Assembly: GCA_902475245.1 (NCBI GenBank)
Contig: CABRYP010000018.1
Coordinates: 1 to 46,666 of the forward strand
Direction: 5' to 3'
Source of the DNA: an uncultured Collinsella sp.
GTDB lineage: Bacteria; Actinomycetota; Coriobacteriia; Coriobacteriales; Coriobacteriaceae
DNA: 46,666 nt
The position numbers were made by a program, and so were the translations under genes. Below, in pieces: positions 35,417-42,653 of this stretch (position 1 is the first letter of the stretch; every line of letters begins with the position of its first letter). The notes beneath the pieces are model-generated. The model did no database searches and had not been told where the DNA came from. It was given only the letters and a program-made list of their open reading frames with translations.

Positions 35417-36670
35417 TTGACCGCCGCAACCACGCCTAAAAGTAAGTCAACCGCCGCCGCGCTCTCCCCCGCGCGCACCAAGCTCTGCCTGGCGCTGCTC
35501 GTGCTGTTGGGATTCTCGCTCGGCTGCTCCGAGTTCGTGGTCATCGGCATCGAAAGCGACCTGGCGACGGAGCTCGGCATCTCGCTTGCCACAGCGGGCC
35601 AGCTCATCAGCGTGTTCGCACTCGTCTACGCCATCGCTACGCCAGTGCTTGCGCTCAGCACGGGACGCTTCCGCCGCTACCGGCTGCTCGTGTGCTACAG
35701 CATCGTCTTTGTGCTCGGCAACCTGGTCATGGCGTTGGCGCCCAACTTCCAGGTACTGTTTATCTCGCGCATTGTCCTGGGTTCTGTCTCGGGCGCACTG
35801 CTCGCCGTGGGCGTGACGTACATCCCCGAGCTGCTGTCCCCGCAGCAAACTTCGCTTGCCATCTCGGTGGTGTACGGTGCGTTTTCCGTGGCGATGGTCT
35901 TTGTCACTTCGATCGGCAAGTTTGTGGCCGACACGCTCGATTGGCACATGGCCATGTACGGCACGCTGACCTTTGCCGTTCTAATCTGCGGAGCGCTCGT
36001 GGCGTTTATGCCGCGCGCTGGGCAGACCGATGAGCCCGCCACCTTCCGCGAGCAGGCGGGTCTGCTACGCGAGCCGAGCATCATCACCGGCATGCTCATC
36101 TTTTTGTTTGGCGTGGGCTCGGTCTACGTATTCTACGGCTACGTGACGCCTTATCTTGAGCAGGTGCTGGGTATGGGAACCGTTCAGGCGAGCACCACGC
36201 TTATGGCCTACGGCGTGTTCTGCCTGATCTCGAACATCCTGGGCGGATGGATCGACGCGCGTTTTGGCATGAAGGCACTGCTTGTGACGTTTGTGCTGCA
36301 GGCCGCGGCGTTACTCGGGCTGTTTGCCGTGGGCGGCACCATGCCGCTCGCGCTGGTCTTTGTCTTTAGCCTGGCGATGCTCATGTACCTGTTCTCGGTC
36401 TCATGCATCACGCACTTTATGGACGTGGCACGCAGCCGCCATCCCAAATCGATGGTACTCGCGAGCTCGGTAGAACCCATGGCGTTTAACGTCGGCATTT
36501 CGTTTGGCACCGCAGTAGGCGGCGCCGTGGTGAGCAGCGTTGGCATTGCCTACGTTGGCGCGGTTGGTGCCGCGTTCTCGCTTGTGGCCTGGGCGCTTAC
36601 GCTGGTGACGATTAAGCTGGCTCGCTGGGAGCGCCGTCGTCAATCAGCACGGCCCTCAATACGGGCATAG
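35417..36670 (+). CDS. MFS transporter (DHA1 drug or sugar efflux type)
   Basis: The 417-residue protein has 12 hydrophobic segments and the DHA1 pattern: first helix with GCSEFVVIGIESDLATELGIS, the loop 2-3 motif reduced to LSTGRFRRYR, and helix 5 with LGSVSGALLAVGVTYIPEL. This group (AraJ/YdhP type) exports sugars or small drugs with proton exchange. The start is a TTG at 35417 with GGAG 8 bases upstream; no ATG lies before the first helix. It is divergent from the LpdD/Nudix gene, so it might also belong to that system (for example product export), but this is only from position. Confidence 0.87.
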   Translation: MTAATTPKSKSTAAALSPARTKLCLALLVLLGFSLGCSEFVVIGIESDLATELGISLATAGQLISVFALVYAIATPVLALSTGRFRRYRLLVCYSIVFVLGNLVMALAPNFQVLFISRIVLGSVSGALLAVGVTYIPELLSPQQTSLAISVVYGAFSVAMVFVTSIGKFVADTLDWHMAMYGTLTFAVLICGALVAFMPRAGQTDEPATFREQAGLLREPSIITGMLIFLFGVGSVYVFYGYVTPYLEQVLGMGTVQASTTLMAYGVFCLISNILGGWIDARFGMKALLVTFVLQAAALLGLFAVGGTMPLALVFVFSLAMLMYLFSVSCITHFMDVARSRHPKSMVLASSVEPMAFNVGISFGTAVGGAVVSSVGIAYVGAVGAAFSLVAWALTLVTIKLARWERRRQSARPSIRA

Positions 36671-36759
36671 GGGCAAACATAGCCCAAGGTGGCGAGTAAC
36701 CGGTGAAAACCGCCCAATATGAGTATGTTTATCCGCCTGGAAGCTTCAGCAGTGCAATT

Positions 36760-36849
36760 TCGTGTATTTGAGATACACGCTTTTCTATTATTTCGTGTAT
36801 TTCAAGTACATGAAATCGTACTAAACTATGTATCTGAAGTACACGAAAT
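36760..36849 (+). repeat. three palindromic repeats of 33-bp period before a DUF4143 ATPase gene
   Basis: Three units start at 36760, 36793 and 36826, exactly 33 bp apart. Each contains an imperfect palindrome of the form TTCGTGTA-n-TACACGAAA (CGTGTATTTGAGATACACG; TCGTGTATTTCAAGTACATG; CTATGTATCTGAAGTACACG). The third ends 15 bases before the ATG, and a TATTAT -10 candidate (36786-36791) lies between units one and two. They look like operators or RNA elements of the downstream gene. Confidence 0.8.
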
Positions 36850-36864
36850 TGGAAAGGCGGCCCC

Positions 36865-38235
36865 ATGCGCAGATCAATCGAGTCCGTTATCGAATCATGG
36901 GCGACAAAGGACGCCTCACGCCCCCTCCTCATCCGTGGTGCGCGACGCGTAGGCAAAACGTACGCTGCCGAGGAAATCGGCAGGCGAATCGCCGGCGATG
37001 CGTTTGTCAAACTCGACTTTCAGACCGATCTTGAGCTGATCGCTCCGCTGTTCGATTGTCCCACCGACGACGTTGACACCATCGTGGCGCGGATTTCAGA
37101 CTATAAACGCGCCCCCATTCGCAAAGAAACCACCTTCATCCTGTTTGACGAGGTGCAGCTCTGCGAACGGGCGCTCAACTCGCTTCGCTTTTTTTCGGGT
37201 TCGGGCTGGCGCATATGCGCGACCGGCAGTCAGCTCGGCGTCGCCACGCGCAAACGTAAGCTGCCTTTTCCCAGCGGCGTTCGTCAAGAGACCATGCATC
37301 CTATGTCGTTCGAGGAGTTTCTCTGGGCGCTCGATGAGGAGCAGATGGCCGATGCCATTCGTACCCACGCCGGCACGCTCGAGACCTACGCCGCGCACCA
37401 AGCCGCGCTCAGCCTGTTTCATCGATACCAGATCGTGGGCGGCATGCCCGCCGCCGTCAACGCATATCGCAAGACGTTATCCATCGAGGATGCGCGCGTC
37501 GAGCAGCGCGAAATCAACGAGACCTATACCGCCGATATGACCGACCCCGAAAACGGGATCAGCGGCGTGGCGGCACGCAAGGTCTGGCGCTCCATTCCGT
37601 CCCAGCTGCTGAGATCGTCCACAAAAAAATTCAAGTACTCCGAGGTCGAACGCGGAGGCCGTCGCGCCAAGCTTATCGAGCCGCTCGACTGGCTCGAAGG
37701 CGCCGGTATCATATCGGTCAACAACCTGACCGAAGGCATCGAGCCTCCCCTCGTTCCCTTCGACGACGAAGATGGAAGTTTCTTTAAGGTCTATCTTCTC
37801 GATACCGGCCTCATGTTCTACAAACTCGGCATCAACCCGAGGCTCTGGCTCGACCTCAAAGAAGATTCCGCCATAGCGCTATCTTCCGACTTCCGAGGCG
37901 CCCTGGCGGAAAACTCGGTCATGCAAGCATTTTCGGGTAACAGCTTGCAGACGTATTACTGGGTGCCGCCGTCGTCTTGGAAGACGACCGGCGAGCTCGA
38001 TTTTCTACTTCAGACCGACCGTATGGAAATCGTGCCCGTCGAGGTAAAGTCCGCACGCAACGTGCGCGCGAGAACCCTCGGGTCGTTCATGGACAAAGCC
38101 CGATCGCCATATGCCTACATTTTGTCCGAGAACAATTTTTTCCGCAGCGAAACCGATGACGGGCGCGAGCTACGCCACCTCCCCTTGTACGCAGCGGGCT
38201 TTATTGGAGCAAACTGCCTCAAGAGCAGTCTGTAA
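36865..38235 (+). CDS. AAA family ATPase with DUF4143 domain (1)
   Basis: The 456-residue protein has Walker A GARRVGKT (25-32), Walker B TFILFDEVQL near 90, a sensor-like ICATGSQLGV, a winged-helix-like middle part and a C-terminal DUF4143 part with the nuclease-fold signature ELDFLLQTDRMEIVPVEVKSA. The family is common in gut bacteria and its role is not known; defence, competition or toxin-antitoxin-like roles have been guessed. GGAAAGG lies before the ATG. It shares strain-variable features with the second copy at 38762 (opposite strand), both preceded by three repeats with a 33-bp period. The low-molecular-weight phosphatase gene follows after 33 bases. Confidence 0.88.
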   Translation: MRRSIESVIESWATKDASRPLLIRGARRVGKTYAAEEIGRRIAGDAFVKLDFQTDLELIAPLFDCPTDDVDTIVARISDYKRAPIRKETTFILFDEVQLCERALNSLRFFSGSGWRICATGSQLGVATRKRKLPFPSGVRQETMHPMSFEEFLWALDEEQMADAIRTHAGTLETYAAHQAALSLFHRYQIVGGMPAAVNAYRKTLSIEDARVEQREINETYTADMTDPENGISGVAARKVWRSIPSQLLRSSTKKFKYSEVERGGRRAKLIEPLDWLEGAGIISVNNLTEGIEPPLVPFDDEDGSFFKVYLLDTGLMFYKLGINPRLWLDLKEDSAIALSSDFRGALAENSVMQAFSGNSLQTYYWVPPSSWKTTGELDFLLQTDRMEIVPVEVKSARNVRARTLGSFMDKARSPYAYILSENNFFRSETDDGRELRHLPLYAAGFIGANCLKSSL

Positions 38236-38268
38236 GCCCTGCACGACCGCCTAGAAAGGAAACCGCTC

Positions 38269-38715
38269 ATGCAACGCATACTGTTTATCTGCCATGGCAA
38301 CATCTGTCGCTCGACGATGGCTGAGTCGGTGTTTACCGAGCTGGTGCGGCGCGCCGGGCGCGCGGGCGAGTTTGTCATTGACTCCGCTGCGACCTCGACC
38401 GAGGAGATCGGCAACCCGCCACACCACGGTACCGTTGCCAAGCTGCGCGAGGTCGGGATTCCCGTCGTCGCACATCGTGCACGTCAGGTGCGTCGCGCGG
38501 AGTATGGCGACTGGGACCACATTGTCTATATGGACGACGAGAACGCGCGTGGCCTGCGTCGCATCTTTGGCGACGACCCCGACGGCAAGATTACGCGCAT
38601 GCTCGATTGGACCGAGCGCCCCGGCGACGTGGCCGACCCCTGGTACACCGGCAATTTCGATGCCACCTACCGCGACGTACTCGACGGCTGCACCGCTATG
38701 CTCGAGCAGCTGTAG
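38269..38715 (+). CDS. low molecular weight protein-tyrosine phosphatase
   Basis: The 148-residue protein begins with the phosphate-binding loop ICHGNICRSTMAE, the CX5R(S/T) motif with nucleophile Cys8 and Arg14. It ends with the general-acid loop VADPWYTGNF (Asp123). It dephosphorylates tyrosine on proteins such as bacterial kinases of capsule synthesis, but no kinase gene is near. AAAGGA lies 8 bases before the ATG. It could be transcribed with the ATPase gene upstream. Confidence 0.92.
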   Translation: MQRILFICHGNICRSTMAESVFTELVRRAGRAGEFVIDSAATSTEEIGNPPHHGTVAKLREVGIPVVAHRARQVRRAEYGDWDHIVYMDDENARGLRRIFGDDPDGKITRMLDWTERPGDVADPWYTGNFDATYRDVLDGCTAMLEQL

Positions 38716-38761
38716 GCAATCGAGGTCGCGGGCCACGCCTTTGTCACATCCGGGACTAGCC
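38716..38761. other. short convergent gap with half a PAL-1 repeat
   Basis: Between the convergent phosphatase and ATPase genes lies CCTTTGTCACATC (38738-38750), one arm of PAL-1. No terminator is visible, so transcripts may run into each other. Confidence 0.5.
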
Positions 38762-40123
38762 CTAGACCGGCTTGACCTCCAGCTTTATCCCCTCGGCGCA
38801 GGAGTCGCCCAAAACATCCGAAAGGGCCCAGGTCGCATATAGCGGCAAATAGAGAACCGCTCCGTTGCGCTCAACGTTGCCTCTCGAGAAAACAATCCCG
38901 AGCCTTACGCCATATTCAGCCGTATCAAGCACATGACCGAGCGCAGCGTGCGCGTGGTAATAGGAGCCCGATTTAACCTCGATCGGAACAGCCGTCCCAT
39001 CCGGTCCATCGACCACAAAGTCCACTTCACCGCGCTTTTTTGTCTGATAGTAGTAAAGCTGGCGATTTTGGGCAGCCAGCTGCTGGGCCACCACGTTTTC
39101 GTAAATGCCGCCCAGATTGGGCTCCTTGCTATCAAGATACGCCGCTTGGGCGACTCCGACGGGGTAGCGCGCCATCAACATGCCCGTATCCGATTGATAT
39201 AGCTTGAACTGCGATGGCCGTGCCGTCTTGAGCAAGGGCGATTTTGGCTCGGTTACGATATCGGCTTTGAGAGCAACGCCGGCATCGACAAGCCATACAA
39301 AATCTCGCTGATACTTCTCGTAGTGAGCCTTGGGGTCAATGGAATTGAGCACGAAGCGCTTGTTTTCGCCCTCGAGCATAATAGGGAGCTGATCGTAAAT
39401 GCTCTGCACCTGAAGGGCTCGCCCGCTTGCATACTTGGAGATATCCCGCCGGTACTGTTCGTTGAGCTCTGACTGTAGCTGACGAACAGAGGCAAGGTCG
39501 CCCTGCGTGTCAAGGAAACGCTGCACGACCTCCGGCATTCCGCCGACAACGGTATAGGTCCTGAAGTTTGCCATCATCGCGTCATGAATGTAATCAGGAA
39601 CGGGCCTCTCGCTGATACACGCGTCACGTATCGTTTGGCGAGCCCCCTCGCTCACCCCGGTTGCCCAGCAAAACTCCTCAAAATCGAGCGGGAACATCCT
39701 AAGCTCGTGGACATACCCCACGGGATAGGACCTGACGCCCTTGAACTGAGTCCCGAGCATTGACCCCGAAAACGCCCAGCGGCACCTCCCGTCCTCAACA
39801 AGGAACTTTGCCATCGTCATGATGTCGGGGGCCTCTTGGACCTCATCGATAAACACGAGCGTTTTGCCTGGCGCAATCGACTTTCCCGAAAGAAGCGTCA
39901 CCCTGCTGATGAAATCATCGGCATTCCGCGCCTCGAGAAGAGCATCTTTTGCCTGGCGGTTTTCCATGAGGTTAAGCTCGATGTAGGTTGCATGGTTGGC
40001 TTTGCCAAATGCGCGAATCGAATAGCTTTTGCCAATCTGGCGAGAACCCGTAATGAACAAGGCCTTTTGCTCGGAAGACTTCAGCCAACGCTCCAGCTCT
40101 GCCGCTATTTTCCTGCGCAGCAT
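38762..40123 (-). CDS. AAA family ATPase with DUF4143 domain (2)
   Basis: The 453-residue protein has Walker A GSRQIGKS (26-33), Walker B KTLVFIDEVQEAPD, the WAFSGSMLGT sensor block, and a C-terminal DUF4143 part with EVDFVVDGPDGTAVPIEVKSG. It belongs to the same broad family as the protein at 36865 but to a different subgroup, with low overall similarity. The ATG at 40123 is preferred because GAGGGGAG precedes it; the ATG at 40147 has none and lies inside the upstream repeats. A TATAAT -10 (40239-40234) and three direct repeats precede the gene. Confidence 0.88.
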   Translation of the reverse strand: MLRRKIAAELERWLKSSEQKALFITGSRQIGKSYSIRAFGKANHATYIELNLMENRQAKDALLEARNADDFISRVTLLSGKSIAPGKTLVFIDEVQEAPDIMTMAKFLVEDGRCRWAFSGSMLGTQFKGVRSYPVGYVHELRMFPLDFEEFCWATGVSEGARQTIRDACISERPVPDYIHDAMMANFRTYTVVGGMPEVVQRFLDTQGDLASVRQLQSELNEQYRRDISKYASGRALQVQSIYDQLPIMLEGENKRFVLNSIDPKAHYEKYQRDFVWLVDAGVALKADIVTEPKSPLLKTARPSQFKLYQSDTGMLMARYPVGVAQAAYLDSKEPNLGGIYENVVAQQLAAQNRQLYYYQTKKRGEVDFVVDGPDGTAVPIEVKSGSYYHAHAALGHVLDTAEYGVRLGIVFSRGNVERNGAVLYLPLYATWALSDVLGDSCAEGIKLEVKPV

Positions 40124-40141
40124 AGGCTCTCCCCTCGGTGT

Positions 40142-40239
40142 CATCAAATGAAATGCAAAGTTTTATACGCTTGATTATCGATGAAACGCAGAATTTTTAG
40201 AACCTAAAATCTGATGAAATGCAGAGATTTGAGATTATA
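40142..40239 (-). promoter_or_regulatory. promoter region with three direct repeats of 33-bp period
   Basis: On the minus strand a perfect TATAAT (40239-40234) is followed by three direct repeats of TCTGCATTTCATC type. Plus-strand cores are ATGAAATGCAAAGTTTT (40148-40164), ATGAAACGCAGAATTTTT (40181-40198) and ATGAAATGCAGAGATTT (40214-40230), starting exactly 33 bp apart. No clear -35 is seen. The repeats lie between -10 and ATG, in the place of an operator or untranslated-region element. Confidence 0.75.
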
Positions 40240-40265
40240 AGCAAAAAGAAGGGACACCACCCGCG

Positions 40266-40298
40266 AATGTGACAAAAGAACTGTCCCTTTGTCACATT
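40266..40298. repeat. PAL-1 palindrome after the TIGR04076-like gene
   Basis: AATGTGACAAAAGAAC and GTCCCTTTGTCACATT form a 33-bp palindrome with two mismatches. It lies 8 bases beyond the stop codon of the minus-strand gene. Confidence 0.8.
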
Positions 40299-40306
40299 GC
40301 GCTCAG

Positions 40307-40636
40307 CTACTCGTCGACGACCTCGGCAAGCCAAACGTTCAGCGTATCGACCTCGGGGCAGCAGAACTTTGCCGTACCGGGCTCGTTGCCAGGCACGGTT
40401 CCGCCGTAGCGCAGGATATCGATATAGGGAAAGCCCACATGGCAGGCCATGGCGCACATCTTGCCGCGGTCTCGGTCGAAGTCAAAGACATCGCCCGGCT
40501 TATGACCATGGTGGCAGCGACACGCACCCAGCTGGTCCACGCAGCTCACGCGGATACGCGGACGCTTGCCCCGCGGCGCACCGAACGGCTTGCTCTCGCC
40601 CGCAGGCTTGACGCCGCCCTCGCCGGCGTTACTCAT
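40307..40636 (-). CDS. TIGR04076-like small Cys-rich protein
   Basis: The 109-residue protein has the order CRCHHGHKPGDVFDFD, MCAMACHVGFPYIDILRYGG, CCPEVDTLNVWLAEV, which matches the TIGR04076 family of unknown function found in anaerobes. Cysteines and histidines may bind a metal. The ATG at 40636 overlaps the stop of the kinase gene by 8 bases (ATGAGTAA), so the two are translationally coupled. An upstream TTG two codons earlier is possible. Function is unknown; the tight coupling with a vitamin B6 kinase is the only clue. Confidence 0.8.
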   Translation of the reverse strand: MSNAGEGGVKPAGESKPFGAPRGKRPRIRVSCVDQLGACRCHHGHKPGDVFDFDRDRGKMCAMACHVGFPYIDILRYGGTVPGNEPGTAKFCCPEVDTLNVWLAEVVDE

Positions 40637-41453
40637 GGTCAATCACATCCAGGCAGGCCTCGATGGGAAGGCCGGCCGACTTGTCCTCTTGGTCGGCATT
40701 GCGCTCGATAAGCTCGGCCACCACACGCATAGCGTCGGTCGTCGCACGTTGCAGGCTCCAGCCGGCCATAACGCGACCCACGAGCACCGACGAGAACGTA
40801 TCGCCCGTGCCCGGGAAATACACCGGGATCAGCTCAAAGGGAATCGTAAAGTACTCTCCCGCCACATGGTCGTAGCCGATAACGGCACTCGCCCCGTCGA
40901 CCTTTGCGCTCGTGATGACCACCGACTTGGCGCCCAACGCGAGCATGGCATCCACGAGCGTACGAGCCTCGTCGGCCGTAATCTGCTCGGCCATAGGCGT
41001 ATCGGTGAGCAGACACGCCTCGGTATAGTTGGGCACCGCGTAGTCGGCGCACTCGACCAGGCTGCGCATAAGGCCGATGGTCGACTCGGGCACGCCAGCG
41101 TAGAGCCTGCCGTTGTCGGCCATGATGGGGTCGACGAACACTTTGGTGCCCTTTTGCGCGCGGCGGTGGCAAAAGTCCGAGATGATGCGCGCCTCTTCTT
41201 CGGTCACGATAAAGCCGGTCGAGATGGCGTCGAATTCAAAGCCGAGTTCCTCCCAGATGGCGAGGCTCTGGCGGACATACTCCGTGGTGTCGTGGATGTA
41301 GAACTTGGGGTAGTTGAGCGTATCGGATACGAGGGCCGTCGGCAGGTTGTGGATGCGATAGCCCATGTGCGACAGCACCGGCAGCATGGCAGAAAGCGCG
41401 ACCTTGCCGTAACCGCACATATCGTTGATCAGCAGCAGCTGAGTGTTCTTCAT
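40629..41453 (-). CDS. pyridoxal/pyridoxamine kinase (PdxY/PdxK-like, ribokinase family)
   Basis: The enzyme phosphorylates pyridoxal, pyridoxine or pyridoxamine for PLP salvage. The 274-residue protein has the family's N-terminal LLINDMCGYGKVALSAMLPVLSHMGY, the metal/ATP region VFVDPIMADNGRLY, PNYTEACLL and the anion hole GTGDTFSSVLVG with the catalytic Asp. The ATG at 41453 has AAGGGGG upstream; an in-frame ATG at 41633 would cross an intergenic region. It is the first gene of a two-gene unit with the Cys-rich protein. Confidence 0.9.
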   Translation of the reverse strand: MKNTQLLLINDMCGYGKVALSAMLPVLSHMGYRIHNLPTALVSDTLNYPKFYIHDTTEYVRQSLAIWEELGFEFDAISTGFIVTEEEARIISDFCHRRAQKGTKVFVDPIMADNGRLYAGVPESTIGLMRSLVECADYAVPNYTEACLLTDTPMAEQITADEARTLVDAMLALGAKSVVITSAKVDGASAVIGYDHVAGEYFTIPFELIPVYFPGTGDTFSSVLVGRVMAGWSLQRATTDAMRVVAELIERNADQEDKSAGLPIEACLDVIDHE

Positions 41454-41633
41454 GAGTGTCCCCCTTGGGTCGGGTGCGACGCGACGGCGCCACAGTGCGA
41501 CTAAGTGTAGCGCAGGGGACGTTGCAAGCGGGCGCAGGCGCCGAGGAGGGCACATTGTTGCGGAAAGGTTACGGAAATGGGAGGCAAAATCGCGGCGGTA
41601 GCGGCACAGTAGCTGCCATCTATTTACTACCAT

Positions 41634-41791
41634 TCCAAAACTATGCCGGATTACTACGATAAACCGTCAGCTTCCAACCACAACGAATTGCACTCCGGAA
41701 AAACCGCAGGTAGACAGCTTGTGATTTTACGAAAAACAATGCCGAGGTCTGATATTTCGAATTCATCGTAGTAATCCGGCATAGTTTTGGA
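41634..41791. repeat. MITE-like element with perfect 27-bp inverted ends
   Basis: The ends 41634-41660 (starting TCCAAAACTATGCCGG) and 41765-41791 (ending CCGGCATAGTTTTGGA) are perfect reverse complements over 27 bp and enclose 104 bp. No transposase is encoded and I see no target-site duplication. A minus-strand frame runs across it without a credible start. It could be a miniature transposable element or a long hairpin RNA. Confidence 0.75.
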
Positions 41792-41828
41792 CAAAGCAAC
41801 TTCGAAAGGGTGTCACCGCAGCCCAAAA

Positions 41829-41859
41829 TGATTCGTTTTCCTCCGTCCCCCACGGATCA
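41829..41859. repeat. 31-bp palindromic repeat, intergenic copy
   Basis: Same length and 27/31 identity to the in-gene copy at 22991-23021, with ends TGATTCG and CGGATCA. Confidence 0.7.
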
Positions 41860-41900
41860 CTCAAATGCCAACCGAGGCAGCGCTGCAGATTGAGGACGGA

Positions 41901-42045
41901 CAGCGAAAGCGTTCCTAAGCGAGCAAGGTGACGTGAAAGAGGAGGGCATAGGCCTTGTGGCCATGCCCGACGATTGAACGCCAGATTGCCGCTTAGGAAC
42001 GTTTGCAACGTCGAGCGGTTACGGCGTTTGGCAAAACGCCGTAAC
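41901..42045. repeat. structured repeat SR-A, copy 3 (candidate RNA element)
   Basis: This diverged third copy keeps all three stems. P1 pairs CGTTCCTAAGCG (41910-41921) with CGCTTAGGAACG (41990-42001), a sequence unlike either other copy. P2 keeps the GGCC-TTGT-GGCC tip, the GGGCAT/ATGCCC stem and the tandem G-A mismatch. P3 is at 42018-42045. The linker CGTCGAG is also kept. Here it lies just upstream of the marR promoter, not at a gene end. Confidence 0.8.
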
Positions 42046-42062
42046 TTAATAAGTTTGGTACC

Positions 42063-42091
42063 TTGACATTCATTTCTCATGCTCCTAGATT
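42063..42091 (+). promoter_or_regulatory. marR-ABC operon promoter
   Basis: A perfect TTGACA (42063-42068) and TAGATT (42086-42091) are 17 bp apart. Downstream, GTTAGG and CCTAAC form an inverted pair 18 bp apart (about 42094-42123), a possible MarR binding site for autorepression. Confidence 0.7.
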
Positions 42092-42146
42092 GGTTAGGCA
42101 CAAAACAATTCAACTACCTAACTAAAGAAAGGAGCAACACTAATTC

Positions 42147-42653
42147 ATGTGCGATGAACCTCTTAACCTTTGTTCGCACGAGCCCGGCGGCGACCCGTCA
42201 CAGCCGGCGGATGTACCCGAAGCGGTTAGCTCAGAAGACAAGCTTGCCAAGCGCATCCTCAATGGCCTAGGCTTTTGCGGCCATTACATGCACTTTCATG
42301 GCGGAGGCGTATCCGGCAAGGCGCCCATCATTTGCCTGTTGGCCAAGCAACCCGGCGGTGAGATGTCGCAGCAGGAACTCGGCATGCACTTTGACCTCAA
42401 GCCGGGGTCGCTTTCCGAGATCCTGTCCAAGCTCGAGGTCAACGGCCTCATCGAGCGCAGCCGTAACCCCAAGGATCGCCGGCAACTCACCATTCGCCTG
42501 ACCGAAACCGGCCGGGAAAACGCCCGCATCGATCAGGCCGCCCGCATTCGCTTTAGGGAACAGGCCTTTAGCGCCCTTACGCACGACGAGCGCGAACAGC
42601 TTGCCGAGATGCTCGAAAAAATCCGTGTAACCTGGGAGGAACTGGATGATTAA
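42147..42653 (+). CDS. MarR family transcriptional regulator
   Basis: The 168-residue protein has a 50-residue N-terminal lead containing Cys and His residues (MCDEPLNLCSHEP and LGFCGHYMHFHGGG), then the MarR winged helix with MSQQELGMHFDLKPGSLSEILSKL and the wing RNPKDRRQLTIRLTETG. It likely represses its own operon and yields to a drug or stress ligand. AAAGGAG lies about 12 bases before the ATG, rather far. Its stop overlaps the next gene's start by 8 bases (ATGATTAA), so regulator and exporter are coupled. Confidence 0.9.
   Translation: MCDEPLNLCSHEPGGDPSQPADVPEAVSSEDKLAKRILNGLGFCGHYMHFHGGGVSGKAPIICLLAKQPGGEMSQQELGMHFDLKPGSLSEILSKLEVNGLIERSRNPKDRRQLTIRLTETGRENARIDQAARIRFREQAFSALTHDEREQLAEMLEKIRVTWEELDD

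Noticed and set aside
36719..37010. Frames on both strands translating the 33-bp repeats into 11-residue repeats
   Set aside because: The plus frame overlaps the ATPase start and the minus frame runs antisense; the repeats fit regulatory DNA better, though a former coding origin cannot be excluded.
41763..42113. A 116-codon minus-strand frame across the structured repeat, 31-bp palindrome and MITE end
   Set aside because: It is built wholly from repeat elements and lacks a family match; an open frame here is probably chance.
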